Assembly: GCF_003515685.1 (NCBI RefSeq)
Contig: NZ_QWEG01000010.1
Coordinates: 180,537-244,536 of the forward strand
Direction: 5' to 3'
DNA from: Neobacillus notoginsengisoli
GTDB lineage: Bacteria; Bacillota; Bacilli; Bacillales; Cytobacillaceae
DNA length: 64,000 nucleotides
Part shown: positions 35,400 through 45,174 of the stretch, piece after piece
Numbering within the stretch: the stretch's first letter is position 1
Layout of the letters: every line of letters starts with the position of its first letter
Program-made: the position numbers and the translations under genes
Notes under the pieces: model-generated
Databases searched by the model: none
What the model was told of the DNA's origin: nothing
Seen by the model: the letters and a program-made list of their open reading frames with translations, nothing else

Positions 35400-38300
35400 C
35401 TATTTTTTTGAATTTTTTACAGTGACTTTAGTAGCTTTACTTATATTTCCGCCAGCATCTTTTGCGGTTACCGTCAGGACCGTTCCTGCTTTTTGTTTCT
35501 TAATCGCTATTTTGAAATTCCCTTTTGCATCGGCCTTACCTTCCCCAATTGTTTTTCCATTCGTTTTTACGGTGACTGTTGCATTGGCTTCTGTTTTTCC
35601 GGTCACGGCCTTCTGTTGATTCGTCACAGCATTCACTTTTGGCGCGGCTGGAGGGGTTTTATCCATTACGACTACTTTAACCGCTTTACTTATATTTCCG
35701 GCAGCATCTTTTGCCGTTAGCGCCAGGGCCGTTCCTGCTTTTTGTTTCTTAATCGCTATTTTGAAATTCCCTTTTGCATCGGCCTTGCCTTCCCCGATTG
35801 TTTTTCCATTTGTTTTTACGGTGACTGTTGCATTGGCTTCTGTTTTTCCGGTCACGGCCTTCTGTTGATCCGTCACAGCATTCACTTTTGGCGCGGCCGG
35901 AGGTGTTTTATCCATTACGACTACTTTAACGGCTTTACTTATATTTCCGGCAGCATCTTTTGCTGTTAGCGTCAAGACTGTTCCTGCTTTTTGTTTTTTA
36001 ATCGCTACCTTGAACTTTCCTTTTGTGTCGGCCTTGGCTTCTCCGATTGTTTTTCCGTTATTTTTTACCGTGACTGATGCATTGGCCTCTGTCGTGCCGG
36101 TCAGGGCCTGATCACGCTCACTTACGGCTGCCACTTTCGGCGCTGCCGGCGGGATTTTGTCTAAAACGATCACATTTGCTGCGATACTTTCTTTTCCGGA
36201 AACGCTTGTTGCGGTAACAAGCAATGGGGTTTCTTCTTTTTGCTTTTTAATTTGCACTTTAAAGTGGCCGTTGGCATCCGTTTCGGCCGCTCCGAGTACG
36301 GTTGATTTTGAATTTACTCTTACAGTTGTACCGGCTGCCGCTTCTCCTGTCACCACTTCATCAAGATTACTTACTGGATTTACAAATGGCGTTTCCGGAA
36401 TCGGTGAATCTTTAACGATTATTTTAACCGTTGACTCGGACTTTCCATTTTTGGCAACAAAATGCAGTACTTGATTAACCATTTGCGGTTTAATTGTAAC
36501 GCTAAATTTACCGTCAGCTGCCGAAGTTCCTTTTCCTAAAAGCGTATCCCCGTTTCTCACTTCAATTTGAGTGCCTTTTGTAGCGGTTCCGGTTACTTTT
36601 TTGTCATTATCGGTCAGATTGTTTACGGTTAGATTTAAACGAACTGCACTTACCGCGCTCCAGGCATTCAATCTTCCCCATCCAGATGCGTTATCGTATC
36701 CAGGCTTCGTAGGAGAAATCGGATATGGAAATTCTGGATCAAAATACTCATTACTATTGTTGGTATCTTCAACAGCCACATTATCAGCGGTGTTTGTTAA
36801 AATGGTCTTTATGTCATCTGGAGTCAAACGCGGGTTTTGCGCAAGAAGCAGCCCGGCGACTGCTGAAACATGCGGTGCCGCCATGGATGTACCACTTAAG
36901 AACGTTACACTTCCATCAGGAAGCAAGCTTGGGATTTCCGTGCCTGGCGCGACGATATCAAGGCCCTCGCCGTAATTAGAATAATCAGAAACGATATCCA
37001 GTCTGCCTGTTGCTCCCACCGCAATCGTTTTATCTGAAGATGCAGGGTAGGAAACGTCCATTGAGCCATCATTTCCGGTTGCTGCCACCACTGTAACATT
37101 TTTGGAAGCGGCAAATTTCAGCATATCCTCGATGACTCTGCTCTTTGCTCCGCCTAAGCTTAGATTAATGACTTTTGCCCCGTGGTCTACAGCATATTTA
37201 ATCCCTAAAGCGATTTGGTCACTATCACCAGAACCGGATGCATCAAGTACTTTTACTGGTAAAATTTTTGCTTTTTGATTTATACCGGCGATGGAATAAT
37301 TGTTATCGGCCGCAGCCGCAATAATACCGGTGACGTGTGTTCCATGGCCTTCATCATCGTACGGATCCTTGTCGCGATTGACAAAATCATACCCTTCCGA
37401 ACTTATCTTTCCTTCAAAATCAGCTAATGTGTCATCAACCCCCGTGTCAACAACCGCTATTAATACTTCTTTAAGATTACTAGAGTTAGAATTAACTAGC
37501 TGCTGTAATTTTGAATAGTTAATGTCCGCGCCGGATTTACCGAATTCCTGCCCGGTATTTTCCAGTGACCATTGATGGCGATACTGAATATCGACTGATT
37601 GTTTTTGGTATTTGTGGACCGGCTCGGCATATTCAACATCCGGCATTTTTGCAAAATGATTCGCAAGCGCCTGGACATTGCCGTTTGCCTTTAAAACAAC
37701 AGTATTGCCAAGAACCGGGTCATTGGACTTTAACGATGCGGCGGATAAGCCGAGTGATTTGGCTTTTTGCTGAATGCCGCTGACCGTCTTCCCATTTTTC
37801 AGTTTAACAATTATTCGATCTGGGTCACTGTTTGAAAAGGCTAGGTTTGACTTTTTCAAAACATCAGCTACTTTTTGATCGGCCAGCTTCAGAAGCCCGA
37901 TTTCTTTTGCCTTCTTTTCAATTTCAACCTTTACGTGTTCCGGGACATTTTTCAAAACGATTTCATATAACTCGTTAATCGCTTTCTGATCATCTGGCGT
38001 GAAGCGGTAGCTGCTTTGATCACTGTTTGCCGCGACATCCTTAAAGAGCGGCTTCAATTGTACAAGATCTTTATAAACGGTTTCCCTGATATTTTTATCC
38101 AACACCATTTTAGTTACAAGAAAGGGCGTCATTTTGTAATAAAGAGATGATAATTGCTTTCCTTGCTCTGTTTTCGATAAAAGGTTATTTCGAACTGAAC
38201 GAAGCTGTGATAAAATTTCCGCACCCGATGTTTTATTTTTTGTACTTAATTCAACTGGACATGCTTCCCCTGTTATCGCACCCGGCGGCAGATTCACACC

Positions 38301-38789
38301 CTCATATCCAATTTGATAAGTCGCATTAAACGGTTCATAAGGCTCCCCTGTTTCAGGATCGATTCCCATTTCGTCATAGTATCCGCCATAAAACTCTACC
38401 TTGATATAGTATGGACCGGTCCAGGCAAGGGGCATATCGATTTGCGCCGGCTCCCCGCTGCTTATGTAAGCCCGATATGCATCAAATGTTTCATCCTTTT
38501 GGGCTCGATCGGAATTAGTATATACTGAAACGGATCCTTCAAAGGAACCTTTCAATTTAATTCTCATATGGGTGTCTTTCGCAATCTCACCCTGAGATGG
38601 GGCAACTTTGTACCATTGGACCTGTCCAGGTTGATTAAATTCCCCCTCAATCATTTGCCCCTTTTCCAACTGTATCGGCTCATCCAGCAATATAGAGCCT
38701 GCGCGCGCGGCAAATGGTTGAAACATACTGACAAATAAAGAAAAGATGAGCACGAGTGTTGCAAACTTCCCAAGAACTCTTTTATTCAT
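35400..38789 (-). CDS. Secreted subtilisin-like serine protease with five Ig-like repeats
   Basis: The 1129-residue protein has a signal peptide (to about residue 30). A PPC-like beta domain (about 35-165), a helical region and an I9-like prodomain (about 325-395, RIIVKLKNGKTVSGIQQKAK) precede an S8 catalytic domain. The triad Asp is in AVVDTGVDD (about 450), His in GHGTHVTG (about 483) and Ser in LSGTSMAAPHV (about 633). Five Ig-like repeats of about 83 residues run from about 715 to the end. The last two are almost identical at DNA level (249-bp unit). The ATG has GGAGGGGG upstream. It is an extracellular protease, possibly wall-bound through the basic C-terminal repeats. There is no sortase motif. 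Confidence 0.93.
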   Translation of the reverse strand: MNKRVLGKFATLVLIFSLFVSMFQPFAARAGSILLDEPIQLEKGQMIEGEFNQPGQVQWYKVAPSQGEIAKDTHMRIKLKGSFEGSVSVYTNSDRAQKDETFDAYRAYISSGEPAQIDMPLAWTGPYYIKVEFYGGYYDEMGIDPETGEPYEPFNATYQIGYEGVNLPPGAITGEACPVELSTKNKTSGAEILSQLRSVRNNLLSKTEQGKQLSSLYYKMTPFLVTKMVLDKNIRETVYKDLVQLKPLFKDVAANSDQSSYRFTPDDQKAINELYEIVLKNVPEHVKVEIEKKAKEIGLLKLADQKVADVLKKSNLAFSNSDPDRIIVKLKNGKTVSGIQQKAKSLGLSAASLKSNDPVLGNTVVLKANGNVQALANHFAKMPDVEYAEPVHKYQKQSVDIQYRHQWSLENTGQEFGKSGADINYSKLQQLVNSNSSNLKEVLIAVVDTGVDDTLADFEGKISSEGYDFVNRDKDPYDDEGHGTHVTGIIAAAADNNYSIAGINQKAKILPVKVLDASGSGDSDQIALGIKYAVDHGAKVINLSLGGAKSRVIEDMLKFAASKNVTVVAATGNDGSMDVSYPASSDKTIAVGATGRLDIVSDYSNYGEGLDIVAPGTEIPSLLPDGSVTFLSGTSMAAPHVSAVAGLLLAQNPRLTPDDIKTILTNTADNVAVEDTNNSNEYFDPEFPYPISPTKPGYDNASGWGRLNAWSAVSAVRLNLTVNNLTDNDKKVTGTATKGTQIEVRNGDTLLGKGTSAADGKFSVTIKPQMVNQVLHFVAKNGKSESTVKIIVKDSPIPETPFVNPVSNLDEVVTGEAAAGTTVRVNSKSTVLGAAETDANGHFKVQIKKQKEETPLLVTATSVSGKESIAANVIVLDKIPPAAPKVAAVSERDQALTGTTEANASVTVKNNGKTIGEAKADTKGKFKVAIKKQKAGTVLTLTAKDAAGNISKAVKVVVMDKTPPAAPKVNAVTDQQKAVTGKTEANATVTVKTNGKTIGEGKADAKGNFKIAIKKQKAGTALALTAKDAAGNISKAVKVVVMDKTPPAAPKVNAVTNQQKAVTGKTEANATVTVKTNGKTIGEGKADAKGNFKIAIKKQKAGTVLTVTAKDAGGNISKATKVTVKNSKK

Positions 38790-39145
38790 AACAATCCCCC
38801 TCCATGATTTTGTATAGTTAAGATAATACTAGAGTAGTTTAACAGATAATGGCATTCTTTTCTAGTTTAAGGAAATTCGACAAGTTCATGTAGAACCCAA
38901 AAAAGACGGTTCGATTTGGGGCGAAAAAGATGTGATCACAGAGAATAATGGGGAAAAACAAAAAAAAAATATCCAAATAGCATGTTGTTTGACGAATTTT
39001 TTTAGTTACTGCGTTTCATTGTTATCAATCCTATTGTTTTAATGATTAGAAACTCCCGAGGTGATTTAAAATGCCACTTACTTGGCCTTCATGGCATTTA
39101 AAAGGGGAATTTTTAGTAAGAAAGAGTAATTTAGAGAATGTAATT
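38790..39145. other. Gene-free stretch upstream of the subtilase
   Basis: AT-rich sequence with no reading frame I would support. It should hold the minus-strand promoter of the subtilase close to 38810-38860, but I cannot pick a convincing -35/-10 pair. Confidence 0.4.
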
Positions 39146-39196
39146 TGCCGCGGTGCCATAAGCGACAATCTCCTGGTATCCTTCAATTTTCTCTGT
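39146..39196 (-). pseudogene. Internally deleted remnant of a YbjQ (UPF0145) gene
   Basis: Read on the minus strand this encodes TEKIEGYQ joined in frame to EIVAYGTAA. These are exactly the residues near the two ends of the intact YbjQ protein at 45408-45728 (VVTTEKIEGYQ and SEIVAYGTAAVV), with about 70 codons missing between. There is no start codon or ribosome site. It is a relic of a second copy after a deletion. The stretch 39197-39448 around it has no gene. Confidence 0.7.
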
Positions 39197-39448
39197 TTAA
39201 AATTTATTATCGAAACTGTTGGGATGCAAGATTTTTAAAGCTGGGTAACTTTATAGATTGAAGATTTACGTATTTATGATTGAATTTGATTGCGTGGAAG
39301 GCACGTAGACTACTCGATAACGCATCACTATAAGACTGAATATATGAGACACTGAAGATGTATACGGTTATGAAGGAGAAATCTGGTTCATTGGTGAGGA
39401 TTGAATAAGGCCATCCAACATGTTCCTGAAATTATATTTCCAATAAAA

Positions 39449-39482
39449 AGCGAGTCCTAACAAGATGGACTCGCTTTTTTCA
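39449..39482 (+). terminator. Intrinsic terminator of a lost or unseen transcript
   Basis: A perfect 9-bp stem AGCGAGTCC / GGACTCGCT has a 9-base loop and is followed by six T. No intact gene precedes it on the plus strand, so it supports a decayed gene at 39200-39448. Confidence 0.8.
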
Positions 39483-39602
39483 TTTTTGGAATATAAAAGC
39501 CTTTGGAGAAGGCTAGTAACCATACATAAAATTCTTTTTTCCATATGGATATAGAAAAGCTTCCGAAGACTGAACGGTGAGAAATTTTGCAGGGGTGATT
39601 TC

Positions 39603-40715
39603 ATGCAAAACGGCGGTGCGATTCGAGTACTGATGCTTCTTGATTATCTAAATATCAGCGGGACAAAGTCATATGTTAAAGGATTGGCGGATTACTTTAT
39701 TCCCCTCGGGATACATGTCGTGGTTGCTGGAAAAGACGGTTCCTATTCGAAAGTCCTTGAGAGGGCCGGCTGCACGGTTTATTCTGTTGATTTTTCCGGG
39801 AATGCAAAGGGGATCAAGGCGAAATTGATTGATATCATTACCCGCGAAAAAATAACAATCATTCACGCGCACTCACCGCGGGCAGGGGCAAGTGCCGCAG
39901 AAATCGCGCCGATGCTCGGGATTCCTCTTGTCGGGACTTTTCATGGAACATATTATAACAAGAAGAAAATGCTGAAAATAGCTGAAGCAAGTTCAGCCAT
40001 CATCAGCGTCAGTCCGGCGGTAAAAGCTTATTGGAAGAAACTTGGCGTCCAGTCGTTATACATTCCCCTGACTATTAACCTGGAGGAATTCCGTTTTCTC
40101 AAAAAAACAATCATTCGCAGGCAGCTTGGCATTCAGGACAACGCGTCTGTTGTTCTATATGCGGCCAGGCAGGAAGGGAAAAAAGCGGCCATCAGTCTGG
40201 ATGTCATGCTGGCGTGCAGAATGCTCCGGATGACGGAAGGTTTTGGTCGGCTTCAATGCGTCATTGCCGGTGACGGGAGAAGGCTGCCTGCCGTGAAAAG
40301 AAAAGCAAAGGAATATAACGCTGAAAACGGCAAGGCGTATATCCATGTAATTGGCGGTCATTATGATATGCCGGCCCTTTTTTCCTCAAGCACCGTTGTT
40401 ATAGGGACGGGTCTTTCAGCGTTGGAAGCAATGGCTTGTGAAAAGCCGCTCATTGCGGCAGGCATCCAGGGGTTTATTGGAGTTGTGGATCAGAACAATT
40501 TTGAGATGAGTTGGAATAATGGCTTTGGTGATCATCAGTTTGACCGGCTGCCACCATTGCACCCTGAACGGCTGGCGGCCAGCCTGAAGGGGGTGCTGTC
40601 CTCCCAAAAGAAGCGGAAGAAGCTTGGGAAGGAGGGGTGGCAAATAGTTAAGAGCCATTTTGATCGAACGGTCAACAATCGAATCATTGAGCTCTACGAA
40701 TCTTTGATTCAGTAG
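39603..40715 (+). CDS. Glycosyltransferase, GT4-type, first gene of a spore-coat type cluster
   Basis: This 370-residue GT-B fold protein has an N-terminal glycine-rich acceptor half (LLDYLNISGTKSYVKGLADY) and TIIHAHSPRAGASAAEIAPM near residues 80-100. In the C-terminal donor half are VIAGDGRRLPAVKRKA and the acidic GLSALEAMACEKPLIAAG, the usual EX7E-like region. AGGGGTG precedes the ATG. Four same-strand genes follow with short gaps, including a YheC/D-like coat protein. It probably adds a sugar to a surface or spore-coat glycan; the substrate is unknown. The transcript starts after a 120-base gap with no clear sigma-specific promoter. Confidence 0.85.
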   Translation: MQNGGAIRVLMLLDYLNISGTKSYVKGLADYFIPLGIHVVVAGKDGSYSKVLERAGCTVYSVDFSGNAKGIKAKLIDIITREKITIIHAHSPRAGASAAEIAPMLGIPLVGTFHGTYYNKKKMLKIAEASSAIISVSPAVKAYWKKLGVQSLYIPLTINLEEFRFLKKTIIRRQLGIQDNASVVLYAARQEGKKAAISLDVMLACRMLRMTEGFGRLQCVIAGDGRRLPAVKRKAKEYNAENGKAYIHVIGGHYDMPALFSSSTVVIGTGLSALEAMACEKPLIAAGIQGFIGVVDQNNFEMSWNNGFGDHQFDRLPPLHPERLAASLKGVLSSQKKRKKLGKEGWQIVKSHFDRTVNNRIIELYESLIQ

Positions 40716-40748
40716 AAAGTTAATAAACATGACAAGGCAGAGGGTTCT

Positions 40749-41831
40749 ATGAACAATTCTTATATTGGCATTCTGGTAAATAATGAAACTTTTCGAACCA
40801 TCCCTTCTGGAAGAACGGGTTTTGAACATCTTCCATTTTATGAAGAGGCCGGAAAGGAATATGGGATAATTCCATGTTTTTTGCGCCTTCAGGACATCGT
40901 CCCGGGCGAAAGGACTGTCCGGGCGTATGTGAAAAATAAAAGTAATCATTACGTAAAAAAACTTGTGCCGGTGCCGAAGGTCATTCATAACCGCGCGATT
41001 TTCAGGACTGTGCCGCATAACAAAAAGATTCAGCAATTGATAGATGGCGGAATTATTATTTTTAATAAGAGAAACCGGTACTCTAAACTTGAAATCCACG
41101 AACTGCTGTCACAAAAGAGTGAATTCCTCCCGCATTTGCCGATGACAATGAAAGCGAATCAAAAAAACATCCTTCAAATGCTCAAGCGCTGCGATTCACT
41201 GATTGTCAAACCGGAGCGGGGCGGTTTAGGCAACGGAGTCATGCTGATCAACAAAATGGAAGATGGTTACCTCTGGACCTTCAGGAACCGGAAGACTGGT
41301 AAATATAATAGGACCCTTTTTGGAAAGGAGTTGCCGAAGGAATTAGCAAGGCTCCTGTCGAAACGCCCTTATCTCGTTCAGGAAAGGATTTCGCTGGCAA
41401 CGTTTCAGGGCAATCCATTTGATCTCCGGGTATCTGTCCAAATGAATGGATCTGGAAGGTGGCAGGTCACCGGAATGGTCGGCAAAGTGGCGAGTGATGG
41501 CAACTATGTAACGAATATTGCCATGGGAGGCAAGGCTTACCCACTTGATATTCTCTTAAAGAAAAATAATTTGAATAAGGCCAAGGTCTATAAAGCGGTT
41601 GAGAATTTTTCAATCCGGGCGGCCAAACGGTTATCAGCCCAAATTGAGGGACTGTCAGACCTCGGCTTTGATATTGGCTTAACGGGGGAAGGATTTCCAA
41701 TGTTTATTGAATGCAATGCAAGGGATCACCGAATTACCTTCAAGAATGCGAAATTGGAGTCAGTGTGGAGAGCTACACATACAACTCCGATGGGGTATGC
41801 AAGTTTTTTGCTGAAAAATGTTAAAGGATGA
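40749..41831 (+). CDS. YheC/YheD-family ATP-grasp protein (spore coat-associated)
   Basis: This 360-residue protein begins MNNSYIGILVN and shows the YheC/D pattern. An N-terminal domain (about 1-110) is followed by an ATP-grasp-like domain with SLIVKPERGGLGNGVML (about 155-170), YLVQERISLATFQGNPFDLR (about 215-235) and the metal-binding MFIECNARDH near 320. YheC and YheD of Bacillus are linked to the endospore coat, and their ligation reaction is unknown. AGAGGG precedes the ATG, 33 bases after the glycosyltransferase. It probably ligates an amino acid or peptide to a coat component (inference). Confidence 0.85.
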   Translation: MNNSYIGILVNNETFRTIPSGRTGFEHLPFYEEAGKEYGIIPCFLRLQDIVPGERTVRAYVKNKSNHYVKKLVPVPKVIHNRAIFRTVPHNKKIQQLIDGGIIIFNKRNRYSKLEIHELLSQKSEFLPHLPMTMKANQKNILQMLKRCDSLIVKPERGGLGNGVMLINKMEDGYLWTFRNRKTGKYNRTLFGKELPKELARLLSKRPYLVQERISLATFQGNPFDLRVSVQMNGSGRWQVTGMVGKVASDGNYVTNIAMGGKAYPLDILLKKNNLNKAKVYKAVENFSIRAAKRLSAQIEGLSDLGFDIGLTGEGFPMFIECNARDHRITFKNAKLESVWRATHTTPMGYASFLLKNVKG

Positions 41832-41939
41832 CGGCCTCCTGGAAAAGACTTGGGAATATAGGCGAATTATAGGCAGTCGGCCGTTGCTGTTGCTCGGCTG
41901 CTGAATAAAATAAGGAGTAAAACGGTTACCTGGAGGTGG

Positions 41940-42725
41940 ATGCAAGTGTCAGTGACCACGACCAAATATCTTGGCCCAATGGGCAGCGGCTTTACCAATC
42001 CCCAGTTATTCGAGTGTTCAGATGGAAAAATGTATGTCGTGAAACTGATGTCCAATCAACAGGGCCTCCGTACCCTTCCAAACGAGCTGATTGCCTACCG
42101 GCTTGGCAGATTGATGAAGCTCCCTGTTGTAAAAGGCAAAATTGTAAAAATCACAGCTGAATTCCTGGATGCTCATCCGGAACTTAAGGGGGTGGCTGAG
42201 CCGGGACCCCATTTTGGGAGTTTATATATCGCAAAATCAATTCATGCACGCAAACGGGCGATTCAGAGATGTTCCAATTTGCATGAGTTGCCGAAATTCA
42301 TTGTATTTGACTACTGGATCAATAATGATGATCGGTATAATAACAGCCGGAACTTTATCATTGATAAAAACCGGTGGAAAATTCATTTGATTGACCACGG
42401 CAGCTGTTTTTGCGGGGCGGAATGGCGGATTGATAAATTAAATAAACACTTCAGGAACGTGTATCCCCATTGGGGGGAAGTATCGCTTAGATTTTTGCCA
42501 TACATGGACGGTCCTTCGCCGTTTAAGAAGGCACTGAATTTGCTTGAGTCCATTACGGAAAAGCAAATTTGGGACTGTACAAAGGGACTTCCAAAGGAGT
42601 GGAAAGTAAGTGATGAGGAGCTGGAGTGTTTAGTCAGGCATCTAGTAAACCGGAAACCGCTTGTCCAAAAAGCATTGGAAGAAATCCGGCCAAAATTCCC
42701 GATTTGGAGTAAACATAGAGATTAA
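41940..42725 (+). CDS. HipA-like kinase-fold protein in the coat cluster
   Basis: The product has 261 residues. GGAGGTGG lies 1 base before the ATG at 41940, so the in-frame GTG at 41946 may be the true start. The sequence LGPMGSGFTNPQLFECSDGK with KMYVVKLMSNQQG suggests the N-lobe and ATP lysine of a HipA-like kinase. FDYWINNDDRYNNSRNF matches the catalytic D-x-x-x-x-N type loop, and HLIDHGSCFCG is the metal-binding Asp. HipA-like domains appear in Bacillus stand-alone proteins of unknown substrate. Here the target is likely a small molecule or a coat glycan rather than a toxin-antitoxin partner, as no HipB-like gene is adjacent. Confidence 0.75.
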   Translation: MQVSVTTTKYLGPMGSGFTNPQLFECSDGKMYVVKLMSNQQGLRTLPNELIAYRLGRLMKLPVVKGKIVKITAEFLDAHPELKGVAEPGPHFGSLYIAKSIHARKRAIQRCSNLHELPKFIVFDYWINNDDRYNNSRNFIIDKNRWKIHLIDHGSCFCGAEWRIDKLNKHFRNVYPHWGEVSLRFLPYMDGPSPFKKALNLLESITEKQIWDCTKGLPKEWKVSDEELECLVRHLVNRKPLVQKALEEIRPKFPIWSKHRD

Positions 42726-42746
42726 TGATCAAAAAGGATTGATGAA

Positions 42747-43988
42747 ATGGGAAAAGCAATGAAAATCCTATTGTCCAGCATCTTTTCACTGCCCAGCACG
42801 GGGGGATTATGGACATATGTTACTCAATTGAAAAAATCTTTGGAAGCTGCGGGGCACTCCGTCGACATTTTTGCCCGCCATCCTAACTTACACAGTTTTT
42901 ATTTATTTAATGATAGTGGGACCCGTGTTTCGTTTAACATTCCGAAGGGAAAGCTTGGGCTTGCTTTAAATAAGGATTTTGAAAAGAGTAAGGAAGTCGA
43001 CCCACAGATTTTAAAAATGGAAACGCTTCGCACTGTTCACAAAGAGGCAATTGAAAAAGCCGGATTGGAACAGTATGATCTTATCCACGCGCAGGATATT
43101 CTTTCAGCAAGTGCAATGGCTGGTAAGAAGCCAATCAAGACTCCGCTGATTTTAACGGTTCATGGCTGCTATACGACTGAACAGCAAATTGCTGGCAGGA
43201 TTGGCAAAAAGGAGTCTCCGGCTTGGAATTACAGTGCCCGGCTTGAACACGCCGGCATATCAGGCAGTGATTTTACTATCTTTCCGTCCAAGTATATGAA
43301 GGAAATGTATGTAAGGGAATTTTCGATACGGGATAAAAATTTGGAAATCATCCCAAATGGAATGGATATTCAAGGCTTTATCAAGTCAATGGGGAAAAAG
43401 CCAAAACCACAGCCGCCGGATCCGGATGGGAAAAAAGTGATTGCCTGTGTCGCGCGCCTGACGAAAATCAAGGGGCATAGCTGCTTGTTTAAAGCGCTCA
43501 AGAAGCTTAAGGAAGACCGGACTGACTGGGTGTGCTGGCTGATTGGGGACGGGGATTTAAAAAGGAACCTGAAGAAGAGGATGAAGAGACTTGGGCTTGA
43601 AAAGCACATTATCTTTTTGGGGAAACGATCCGATGTCCCGGCGTTACTGAAATTGGCAGATATTTGCGTTCTCCCTTCCCTGCAGGAAAACTGCCCATAT
43701 TCCATTATGGAAGCCCAGGTGGCAGGCAGATGTGTGATTGCATCAAAAGTTGGTGGCATTCCGGAGATGGTGGGGAACGGCCGTACCGGATACCTTTTTG
43801 AAAAAGGAAGTAGCAGGGCCTTGTACAAGCAAATAAAAAAGCTGCTGGATCATGAACCAGTAAGAATGGGGATAGCCCGGGAAGCAAAAGGGTGGGGCCG
43901 GCATCAATGGTCCATGGAAAGGGTTGTAAAACAGACACTGGACGTCTACAAGAAGGGCATTGCAAAAAAACGAAAGCGGAAACCTTAA
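42747..43988 (+). CDS. Glycosyltransferase family 4, CotSA-like
   Basis: This 413-residue GT-B enzyme has PSTGGLWTYVTQLKKSLEAAG near residues 18-38, then PNGMDIQGF and CVARLTKIKGHSCLFKALKK at about 232-251. The donor site is ENCPYSIMEAQVAGRCVIAS with GGIPEMVGNGRTGYLF (about 315-350). The ATG has AAAGGA upstream, 22 bases after the HipA-like gene. Related CotSA proteins decorate the spore coat in Bacillus and lie next to CotS kinases, as here. The substrate is unknown. Confidence 0.88.
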   Translation: MGKAMKILLSSIFSLPSTGGLWTYVTQLKKSLEAAGHSVDIFARHPNLHSFYLFNDSGTRVSFNIPKGKLGLALNKDFEKSKEVDPQILKMETLRTVHKEAIEKAGLEQYDLIHAQDILSASAMAGKKPIKTPLILTVHGCYTTEQQIAGRIGKKESPAWNYSARLEHAGISGSDFTIFPSKYMKEMYVREFSIRDKNLEIIPNGMDIQGFIKSMGKKPKPQPPDPDGKKVIACVARLTKIKGHSCLFKALKKLKEDRTDWVCWLIGDGDLKRNLKKRMKRLGLEKHIIFLGKRSDVPALLKLADICVLPSLQENCPYSIMEAQVAGRCVIASKVGGIPEMVGNGRTGYLFEKGSSRALYKQIKKLLDHEPVRMGIAREAKGWGRHQWSMERVVKQTLDVYKKGIAKKRKRKP

Positions 43989-44028
43989 CTAAAAAGGGTA
44001 AAGTGAGACTGGATCCGAAAGGAAATTA

Positions 44029-45111
44029 ATGAAAATGAATTCGGAAAAAATAATAAAAACCTGGGATAGAAAGCATTTCTCCAAGAAGCTTGAGCCTCAT
44101 TTCGGGAAAGGAATTTCTCTTGTGGCAAGTGATATAGTCTGCCTCAAGGATACAAAAAAAAGCAGTATTTGGAAGCTGTCCATACGTAAAGAAGATACAT
44201 CGTTCCCGCTCATTCTAAAAATTCTCCCCTCTCTTGATATGCTGCTAAATAAAGTTGAACTCCATATGTATCAGCATCCGCCTTCCGAATTGACTTCTTT
44301 TTTTCCCGGGATTTTTCATATTGAACCAAATGTTAGCGATGGAGAGACATGGATTCTCGTGCAGTATGTATCCCCTGTCAGATTTGAGTGGAAAATGTCC
44401 CCGGCTATTTTTGAGAGGATCATTCCTGTAATCAGTTTGCTGCATGCCAAGACACATGAACAGGTTTATACTATTAAAGAACAATCCATTTCAGAGGTTA
44501 TCCCCATTTATAAATCGAAAGAAGGACTCACGAAGAGAAAAAGGCTTGTGAAGGGTACAAGAAGCTATCTTGAGCAGGCCATCGAAAGTGGCGATTTACA
44601 GCAATCTGAAAAATCCATATACAAGAGAATTATAAATTTGTTATCCTCAGGGCCGGTAACTTTCCCTGAACTGGAAACCGCTGGACACAGTATCATTCAT
44701 GGTGATCTTCATATGAGGAACATCTGCCTGGCCAAAAATCCTGCGGGAAACAGGGAAAAATTACTATTCATTGATTGGGAGTCGACTGAGTATACTTCCG
44801 GCTGGTTCGACCTTGGCCATCTCGTAGGCGTTCTTATTGAATTCCGCCCCGATTGGCAAAAAGAAGAGGCTGACATTCTGAAAAAATGCATTACCTTGTA
44901 TACGTCCGAGCTAAAAAAACATGGAATTGTGTTAACTGAGAATCCCATCAAGCTTTATAAAATGGCCTATGTCCAAAGAATATTGGATCGGTGGCTCCAC
45001 TACCAGTTGCGGACCGTTATTCTTAAAAACAGTCCGCATTCTGCAGATATTTTAATCCCCAGGTATCTGGATAAACTGGATAGGTGGGGGAAGGAGCTTC
45101 ATTTGTTTTAA
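44029..45111 (+). CDS. CotS-like aminoglycoside-phosphotransferase-fold protein
   Basis: This 360-residue protein carries the phosphotransferase catalytic loop HSIIHGDLHMRNICLA (about 222-237) and metal-site LLFIDWESTEY (about 244-254). These are the hallmark of the APH/choline-kinase fold shared by CotS, CotI and YtaA of Bacillus spores. AAAGGA precedes the ATG. It is the last gene of the five-gene cluster and is followed by a strong terminator. It probably phosphorylates a glycan or small molecule in the spore surface. Resistance to antibiotics is unlikely given the context. Confidence 0.87.
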   Translation: MKMNSEKIIKTWDRKHFSKKLEPHFGKGISLVASDIVCLKDTKKSSIWKLSIRKEDTSFPLILKILPSLDMLLNKVELHMYQHPPSELTSFFPGIFHIEPNVSDGETWILVQYVSPVRFEWKMSPAIFERIIPVISLLHAKTHEQVYTIKEQSISEVIPIYKSKEGLTKRKRLVKGTRSYLEQAIESGDLQQSEKSIYKRIINLLSSGPVTFPELETAGHSIIHGDLHMRNICLAKNPAGNREKLLFIDWESTEYTSGWFDLGHLVGVLIEFRPDWQKEEADILKKCITLYTSELKKHGIVLTENPIKLYKMAYVQRILDRWLHYQLRTVILKNSPHSADILIPRYLDKLDRWGKELHLF

Positions 45112-45114
45112 AAG

Positions 45115-45148
45115 AAAAAAATGCTCAGGGCGAACCTGAGCATTTTTG
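45115..45148. terminator. Bidirectional terminator after the coat cluster
   Basis: A 9-bp stem ATGCTCAGG / CCTGAGCAT is flanked by A6 on the left and T5 on the right, so it can stop transcripts from both sides. It separates the cluster from the minus-strand YbjQ pair. Confidence 0.88.
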
Positions 45149-45174
45149 TGTGTGCTTTTTTTTTTGACCTGCAG

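Noticed and set aside
35386..36475. Plus-strand open frames opposite the subtilase repeats
   Set aside because: They recur with the 249-bp repeat and are antisense artefacts.
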